Assembly: GCA_900552775.1 (NCBI GenBank)
Contig: USAP01000038.1
Span: 1-11,989, forward strand
DNA: 11,989 nucleotides
Direction of reading: 5' to 3'
DNA from: an uncultured Eubacteriales bacterium
GTDB lineage: Bacteria > Bacillota > Clostridia > UMGS1883 > UMGS1540
This document shows, piece after piece, positions 8,632-11,989 of the stretch. A program made the position numbers and the translations under genes. Every line of letters begins with the position of its first letter. The stretch's first letter is position 1. The notes beneath the pieces were generated by a model. It was not told the origin of the DNA. It searched no databases and saw only the letters and a list, made by a program, of their open reading frames with translations.

Positions 8632-10269
8632 AAATTACGAAGAATCATTGCGGCGGCAGCTGTTTTGGCAATGCTTTTTACAATGACGCCCGCTTATGCG
8701 GGAGGTTCTGTCGTTATTTCGTCTGTTGAACCTTCGGAAAATTCAAGCATTGAGCTTAGGGAAAACGAAAAAATAACATTTTCGTGTAATGTGTCCGGAG
8801 CAAGTCTTGTCAAGTTTTTACTTGACGGGGTTGTCGTTACCGAATTTTCCCGAAACGGTGAATGCACGTATGAAATGGATTCGGGAAGGGTTGGCGTCGG
8901 CGACAGAAGCTTTGAGGTTGTAGCGCTTGATAAATACGGCAATATCAGTATTGAGAAAAGCCGCTTCAGCACCTTTGTAAATCTTAAAAGCCCGATAAAC
9001 GAGGGGGCTTCAAGCGAGGTTCAGACATTTGATGCAATGGGAGAGGAATACTCCGAGCGCACTATTGACGAAACGCTGATTTCAAACTTTTCAAGAGATT
9101 TCGGCTGGACTCTTACCGGAAAGGATGTATATCTGCAAAGGGTTGCCGGCGTAAGCGGTCAGGCTGACGATTATGCGGTTTCGATTATTCCGTACGGCAC
9201 GGCAGGCAATTCAAATGCCAGATTTAAATTTGACGGCTGGAAGGACGAAGTCAAAACAGGAAAAATTATTATTGAATTTGATTGGAAAATCAGTGCGCCG
9301 CAGCAAAAGGGTACAAATATAAGGCTGTACGGTCTGCCGCTTGCGGAAAGCGATGTTATCAAGGAAGACGGCAAGACTATGTATGACACCGGATTTGAGC
9401 CGCAGTCCATGGTCTGGGTTCATATGAAGTACGATTACGATGTTGATGAAAACAAATGCTCTCTCTGGATAGACGGCAAACAGTATTGGGATGAAAAGGA
9501 GTGCGGTTTAAAGAGTTCGGAAAACAATCTCTCGCAGTTTGTTTTTGTACCGCAGTATTGGAGCGCTGCCAACTATTTTACAAAGAATTATTGGGCGTTC
9601 ATTACAATAGATAATTTTTCGATATACAAAAAGGCAAAAAAGTCAACGCTTGACAGCTTAAGCTATTTGAAAGGTGGTGAAATGGTTTCGGTTTCGGATA
9701 AGGTGCCGTACGGCAGCGAAAAAATTGTTGCAAGCTTCTCCGAGGAGCTGAACGAAAGCACGGCCGAAAATCTTGAAATGTTTATTGACGGCGTTAAGCG
9801 TGAAAATGTAAAAGCCGAGGTTTCGGGAAATATTTTATCGGTTGATCTTCCGCCCGACATAATGAACTGTGAGGTTTGCGTAAGGTCGGCGGACGGCTTT
9901 GAGGTCTTTTCGAGCGACGCGTCGTTCTGCGGTATCAATTTCGGTTTTTCTGTGGACGGGAAGATTGAAGCAAAGGTTGAATACCGTGTAAACTCGGTTG
10001 AAGCCCAAAGCAAAGCGCTTCTCAAAAAAGATGATGTTGTAACCGCAAGCTATACCGCAAACAATATCGGAGACGGCTCGCAGAAATTGCTTCTTTTGCT
10101 GACGCTGCGCAAAAACGGCAGCTTGAGCATGATTTCATGCTCGGAAGTAAATCTTGCGGCAAATACGAAGGATACGTTTGAGCTGCCGCATCTGACGGTT
10201 GCCGAGGACGGGGAATACGAAATCGGCTTAACGGTCTTGGGGAGCTTCAGGGACACAAAACAGTATTGA
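8629..10269 (+). CDS. Secreted Ig-like / lectin-like repeat protein (546 aa)
   Basis: Residues 1-24 are a signal peptide ending PAYA. Residues about 28-117 form a bacterial Ig-like domain of the Big_9 type (VKFLLDGVVVTEF is the typical YLDG strand). Residues about 129-334 form a beta-rich module with VQTFDAMGEEY, TLISNFSRDFGWTLTG, IEFDWKI, CSLWIDGKQYWD and DNFSIY; it looks like a concanavalin A-like sandwich, and nothing catalytic is visible. Residues about 340-440 and 441-546 appear to be two further Ig-like domains. The last resembles the beta-sandwich (ASYTANNIG, LLLLLTLRKNGSL) that ends many clostridial surface proteins. There is no SLH, LPXTG or transmembrane tail, so surface retention would rely on binding. 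The N-terminal half is paralogous to the next gene. Its place behind the lyase suggests a carbohydrate-binding or structural partner (inference). I do not recognise a named family for the whole protein. Confidence 0.82.
   Translation: MKLRRIIAAAAVLAMLFTMTPAYAGGSVVISSVEPSENSSIELRENEKITFSCNVSGASLVKFLLDGVVVTEFSRNGECTYEMDSGRVGVGDRSFEVVALDKYGNISIEKSRFSTFVNLKSPINEGASSEVQTFDAMGEEYSERTIDETLISNFSRDFGWTLTGKDVYLQRVAGVSGQADDYAVSIIPYGTAGNSNARFKFDGWKDEVKTGKIIIEFDWKISAPQQKGTNIRLYGLPLAESDVIKEDGKTMYDTGFEPQSMVWVHMKYDYDVDENKCSLWIDGKQYWDEKECGLKSSENNLSQFVFVPQYWSAANYFTKNYWAFITIDNFSIYKKAKKSTLDSLSYLKGGEMVSVSDKVPYGSEKIVASFSEELNESTAENLEMFIDGVKRENVKAEVSGNILSVDLPPDIMNCEVCVRSADGFEVFSSDASFCGINFGFSVDGKIEAKVEYRVNSVEAQSKALLKKDDVVTASYTANNIGDGSQKLLLLLTLRKNGSLSMISCSEVNLAANTKDTFELPHLTVAEDGEYEIGLTVLGSFRDTKQY
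9013..9630 (+). repeat. VQTFD/RDFGWT module, copy 1
   Basis: Coding repeat of about 206 residues. It shares with the copy at 10649-11269 the sequence blocks VQTFD.MGEEY, TLISNFSRDFGWTLTG, VYLQR, DYAV..IPYG, IEFDW, HMKY.YD.D, CSLWI.G.QYWD, NNLSQFVF.PQY and DNF.IY. Two cysteines (residues 277 and 292 of the protein) are conserved with the same 15-residue spacing in copy 2. Confidence 0.85.
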
Positions 10270-10272
10270 TTA

Positions 10273-10291
10273 AGAAAGGATGGCAAAAATG
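10273..10291 (+). promoter_or_regulatory. Ribosome-binding site pointing to ATG 10289
   Basis: AGAAAGGA (10273-10280) lies 8 bases before ATG 10289. The in-frame ATG at 10280 overlaps the last base of this element and is therefore unlikely to be used; choosing it would add only MAK to the protein. Confidence 0.7.
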
Positions 10292-11989
10292 GCAAAAAAA
10301 ATTTTAACGTTATTATTAACACTCGGATTAATTTTGTCTGCATCTTTAGTTCCTGCATTTGCAGACGGAGAAATCACAATCACCTCACCTTTAAACGGCT
10401 CAACGGTTAAAGCCGGCACGGTGACACTGTCGGCTGCGGCAGAAGGTGCGGAAAGCGTGGAGTTTTATCTTGACGGCGAATTGGTAAAATCATTTGCAGC
10501 CGGAGAAAATGCTTCGTTTGATGCGGATGTTAAGGGCGGAACGCGCGAATTTAAAGCGCTCGCAACTTTCGGCGGCGTCAGCCGTGAAGCCGTTTCGGTT
10601 TTTTCGGTAACAGAAACATACGCCCTTCCCATTAACGACGGGGCATCAACCGAAGTTCAGACGTTTGATTCAATGGGAGAGGAGTATAAGGACCGTACTC
10701 TTGACCAAACGCTTATTTCAAACTTTTCGAGAGATTTCGGCTGGACTCTTACAGGTGAAAATGTTTATCTGCAAAGAACCGAGGGAGCAAGCGGAGCAGA
10801 AGGCGATTACGCGGTCAGGGTGATTCCTTACGGCTCTGTCAGCAATTACAACGCCGCGCTAAAGCTCAATTCATGGACAAACAAGGTAACAAGCGGAGTA
10901 ATTCACATTGAATTTGACTGGCAAATAGGCGGCCCGGCTCATAACGGAACGCTTATCAGAATTAACGGTCTTCCGGTTTCGGCAAGCGGAAATGTTATAG
11001 ACGAAAGCGGAAAAAACGTATATGATACGGATTTTGAAATGCCTTCGTTTGAATGGACGCATATGAAGTATGAATATGATGCAGACAATAATACCTGCTC
11101 GCTTTGGATTAACGGAACACAGTACTGGGACAAAAAAGCCTGCGTGGGACAAAATGCCGCAAACAACTTATCGCAGTTTGTGTTTTTACCGCAATATTAT
11201 TCCGGTGCAAGCTGGTGGGTAAGCAATTATTATGCAGGTATCCTGCTCGACAATTTTTGCATTTACAATAGCCGCGATATAAAAACGACATCAAAGTCAT
11301 ACAGCGCTTTCGGGCTTAATAAAGCGTATGAAAGCACCGTCCCCGTAAACGCTTCGAATGTAGGCGTTACTTTAAATTCGGACATTCCGGGGTTGTCTCA
11401 ATCGGATGTGTCGGTTTTCTTAAATAATGATGCTGTGACAACAAGCTTTGATTACGGCAGCAATAAAATATCCGTAGGTATGCCGGAGAATGCGTCGGCG
11501 GGCGATACTCTTAAGGTTTTGATAAAGCCTCAGGGACTTAAGTACGGGATATACGAAACCTTCAATATAGGCAATGCGCTTGAAGCTTCATGTGAAATAA
11601 CGTCTCCCGAAAACGGAAGCAAAATTTCCGACAGCGGGGACATAACGCTTACGGCAACGGCGATTGCCGCAAATAATGTAAAATTCTATACAGACAACAA
11701 TTTGGTCAAAGAATTTACGGCGCCGAGTGAAAACAGCGTATATACATTTGAGTTAAATACCGCAGAGCTTTCTTACGGAAGGCATATATTCAAAGTCGTA
11801 TCAGACATCGGAGACGGAAAAACAGTTGAGGATTCTGCGGAATTTACATTTATGAAGGCTTTAACGGGTTCTGTAAACCCGGGTCTTTCAACAGATGTTC
11901 AGACGTTTGATACAATGGGAGACGAATATGCCGAACGCACTGTAGACGAAACATTGATTTCAAACTTTTCGAGAGATTTCGGCTGGACT
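10289..11989 (+). CDS. Secreted multi-repeat Ig / lectin-like protein, 3' partial
   Basis: This frame is open for 567 codons to the last base of the window, so the C-terminus is missing. Residues 1-26 are a signal peptide (MAKKILTLLLTLGLILSASL, ending VPAFA). A Big_9-type Ig-like domain (about 28-107; ITITSPLNGSTV, VEFYLDGELV) is followed by the VQTFD/RDFGWT module (about 121-327). Then comes a weakly characterised beta region (about 335-430), a second Big_9-like domain (about 433-522; CEITSPENGSKI, VKFYTDNNLV) and the start of a second module (535-567), cut at RDFGWT. The protein is therefore a tandem array of Ig-plus-module units and is probably much longer. It begins 19 bases after its smaller paralogue, indicating gene duplication followed by internal expansion. 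A role as an extended surface adhesin or glycan-binding scaffold is inferred; nothing enzymatic is visible in the part present. Confidence 0.85.
   Translation, partial: MAKKILTLLLTLGLILSASLVPAFADGEITITSPLNGSTVKAGTVTLSAAAEGAESVEFYLDGELVKSFAAGENASFDADVKGGTREFKALATFGGVSREAVSVFSVTETYALPINDGASTEVQTFDSMGEEYKDRTLDQTLISNFSRDFGWTLTGENVYLQRTEGASGAEGDYAVRVIPYGSVSNYNAALKLNSWTNKVTSGVIHIEFDWQIGGPAHNGTLIRINGLPVSASGNVIDESGKNVYDTDFEMPSFEWTHMKYEYDADNNTCSLWINGTQYWDKKACVGQNAANNLSQFVFLPQYYSGASWWVSNYYAGILLDNFCIYNSRDIKTTSKSYSAFGLNKAYESTVPVNASNVGVTLNSDIPGLSQSDVSVFLNNDAVTTSFDYGSNKISVGMPENASAGDTLKVLIKPQGLKYGIYETFNIGNALEASCEITSPENGSKISDSGDITLTATAIAANNVKFYTDNNLVKEFTAPSENSVYTFELNTAELSYGRHIFKVVSDIGDGKTVEDSAEFTFMKALTGSVNPGLSTDVQTFDTMGDEYAERTVDETLISNFSRDFGWT
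10649..11269 (+). repeat. VQTFD/RDFGWT module, copy 2
   Basis: Full-length second copy of the module, about 207 residues, inside the gene starting at 10289. The 33 bases at 10715-10747 are identical to 11957-11989 and differ at one position from 9079-9111. The cysteine pair (residues 270 and 285 of this protein) keeps the 15-residue spacing seen in copy 1. Confidence 0.85.
11891..11989 (+). repeat. VQTFD/RDFGWT module, copy 3 (start only)
   Basis: The first 33 residues of a further module copy (DVQTFDTMGDEYAERT, then ETLISNFSRDFGWT) are present before the window ends. It is preceded by a second Big_9-like Ig domain, as copies 1 and 2 are preceded by theirs, so the repeating unit is Ig domain plus module. 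Confidence 0.85.

Overview
The window looks like part of a chromosome or contig from an anaerobic Gram-positive bacterium of the class Clostridia, probably uncultured and from a gut or rumen. The reasons are S-layer homology (SLH) repeats, AGAAAGGA/AGGAG ribosome-binding sites, Gram-positive signal peptides, moderate AT richness and strong use of AGA for arginine in the main genes. I cannot fix the genus; plant-polysaccharide-degrading Oscillospirales or Monoglobus-like lineages are only a loose suggestion.

Layout. (1) Bases 2-502, minus strand: an internal piece of a DHHW-family protein, cut at its 5' end near base 500 and running off the left edge. (2) Near base 500 there is an abrupt junction: a minus-strand gene and a plus-strand gene are both truncated head to head with no intergenic space. 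It is either an assembly chimera or a rearrangement breakpoint. (3) From about 505 to the right edge, five plus-strand genes follow each other with gaps of 20, 13, 57 and 19 bases, as in one operon. They are a C-terminal SLH anchor fragment; an 870-residue secreted protein with N-terminal SLH-like repeats; a 1459-residue heparinase II/III-type polysaccharide lyase with several accessory domains; a 546-residue secreted Ig/lectin-like protein; and a larger paralogue of it that runs off the right edge and was still open at the last base.

Working model (inference). All products of the plus-strand cluster carry, or in the truncated first gene probably carried, export signals. The two SLH proteins would hold the surface layer or attach to cell-wall polymers. 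The lyase would cut a uronic-acid-containing polysaccharide by beta-elimination. The two repeat proteins would act as binding or structural surface proteins. No transporter, regulator, mobile-element gene, tRNA, rRNA or CRISPR array was recognised. The most interesting unexplained element is a module of about 205 residues, marked by the core motif LISNFSRDFGWTLTG. It occurs once in the 546-residue protein and at least twice in its neighbour, and its first 33 shared bases are nearly identical in all three copies.
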